Shown here one piece after another: positions 52,121-52,554 of a DNA stretch of 52,554 bases. The stretch comes from Paucidesulfovibrio sp036541255. Lineage in GTDB: Bacteria > Desulfobacterota > Desulfovibrionia > Desulfovibrionales > Desulfovibrionaceae. Within the stretch, counting starts at the first letter, position 1. Each line of letters starts with the position of its first letter. Made by a program: the position numbers and the translations under genes. The stretch covers positions 1-52,554 of the forward strand of contig JAZHDD010000054.1 of NCBI GenBank assembly GCA_036541255.1, in the 5' to 3' direction. The notes below the pieces were generated by a model. That model was not told the DNA's origin. It saw only the letters and a list, made by a program, of their open reading frames with translations, and did not search any database.

Positions 52121-52554
52121 TCACTTGTCACTTGGGGTATTGAAAGCGTTCTGAATTAAATTTTCAAGCTGTTCTACGTCGACAGGCTTCGCGATGTAAC
52201 CGTTCATACCAGCAGCCAAGAACTTTTCCTTGTCCCCACCCATGGCATAGGCTGTCATAGCGATGATAGGGATGTCTTTGGTATTCGGTCCGGCGTCACC
52301 TTTTCGAATCGCCGCTGTGGCTTCAACGCCATCCATAACAGGCATCTGAATGTCCATCAGGACCACATCAAACACACCCTCCTTCAGGAGTGCTATCGCC
52401 TCCTGACCATCCTTGACGGCTTTGACAATATGCCCCTTTCTTTCAAGAAGCTTTGAGGTGGCGAGCCGATTCACGTCCTCATCTTCAGCAAGTAGAATTC
52501 GAAGCTGATTGCTCTTTCCAATTCTTGGAGAGAAAACCTCCTGATTCAATATCG
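52121..52554 (-). CDS. Receiver-domain protein, probably the C-terminus of a hybrid kinase (cut by window edge)
   Basis: An open frame running to the window edge, 142 residues or more. The receiver domain has LRILLAEDEDVNRLATSKLLE, phosphoacceptor Asp in VLMDIQMPVMDGVEA, switch Thr in IPIIAMTAYAMGGD and Lys in YIAKPVDVEQLEN. The frame extends upstream past the only in-frame TTG, so this is most likely the last domain of a hybrid histidine kinase that begins outside the window. It lies inside the presumed integrated element, so may be cargo. The 5' end cannot be given. Confidence 0.8.
   Translation of the reverse strand, partial: ILNQEVFSPRIGKSNQLRILLAEDEDVNRLATSKLLERKGHIVKAVKDGQEAIALLKEGVFDVVLMDIQMPVMDGVEATAAIRKGDAGPNTKDIPIIAMTAYAMGGDKEKFLAAGMNGYIAKPVDVEQLENLIQNAFNTPSDK

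Noticed and set aside
1..52554. CRISPR array, toxin-antitoxin pair or restriction system
   Set aside because: No regularly spaced direct repeats and no recognisable Cas, toxin or methyltransferase motifs on either strand.

Overview
The window looks like chromosome of a mesophilic, anaerobic deltaproteobacterium of the Desulfovibrio type. The evidence is the class I hybrid-cluster protein (hcp) with an HcpR-like operator in front of it, the density of PAS, GGDEF and hybrid-kinase signalling genes, the FecR pair, the dense GC-rich coding, and protein styles familiar from Desulfovibrionaceae. This is an inference from gene content; no rRNA or full tRNA lies in the window to fix the taxonomy.

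Layout. 1-3.2 kb: a glycan operon tail (ChbG-like deacetylase, DPM1-type glycosyltransferase) overlapping nadE. 3.3-4.4 kb: a two-gene YeeE/YedE (split TsuA-like) sulfur-compound transporter. 4.4-6.7 kb: a MATE exporter and a LarE-like PP-loop protein with an altered PP-loop. 6.7-7.5 kb: non-coding. 7.5-14.4 kb: two glycosyltransferases, a MacB/FtsX-type permease, a TetR regulator, a Lys/Ala/Pro-tailed Yip1-like membrane protein and a diadenylate-cyclase-type (DisA_N) protein. 14.4-24.0 kb: a signalling block with a small unknown gene, a PAS hybrid histidine kinase, a PAS-GGDEF cyclase, a lone CheW, an SPFH/NfeD membrane pair and a second GGDEF protein. 24.3-30.1 kb: cell-envelope genes (CPBP membrane protein, DUF4139 protein, CAP lipoprotein, RsbW-like ATPase, NlpC/P60 lipoprotein) and two small proteins. 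30.3-36.5 kb: radical SAM/TPR protein, a periplasmic binding protein and an RND pump with its adaptor. 36.6-40.4 kb: unknown proteins and a tandem FecR pair. 40.5-45.1 kb: hcp, a TPR/peptidoglycan-binding protein, a cereblon-like CULT domain protein, a Cys-rich protein and a SLOG-like protein. 45.1-47.0 kb: a 1.9 kb stretch with no convincing gene. 47.0-51.6 kb: TetR regulator, GNAT acetyltransferase, and an alpha/beta hydrolase translationally coupled to a molybdate/tungstate-type ABC transporter. 51.7-52.55 kb: a displaced 3' fragment of tRNA-Glu(CUC), read as the boundary of an integrated element whose body (including a receiver-domain protein cut by the window edge) lies to the right.

Genes that clearly work together are the YeeE pair, SPFH with NfeD, RND pump with adaptor, modC-modA-modB, and the two FecR paralogues. 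No CRISPR array, complete insertion sequence or recognised anti-phage system was found. The points most worth a second look are the CULT-domain protein with an intact tryptophan cage, the Cys-cluster in the ATP-lid of the RsbW-like kinase, the tRNA-fragment attachment site, the gene-poor 1.9 kb stretch, a small gene that may start at AUA, and the LarE-like protein lacking the PP-loop aspartate.
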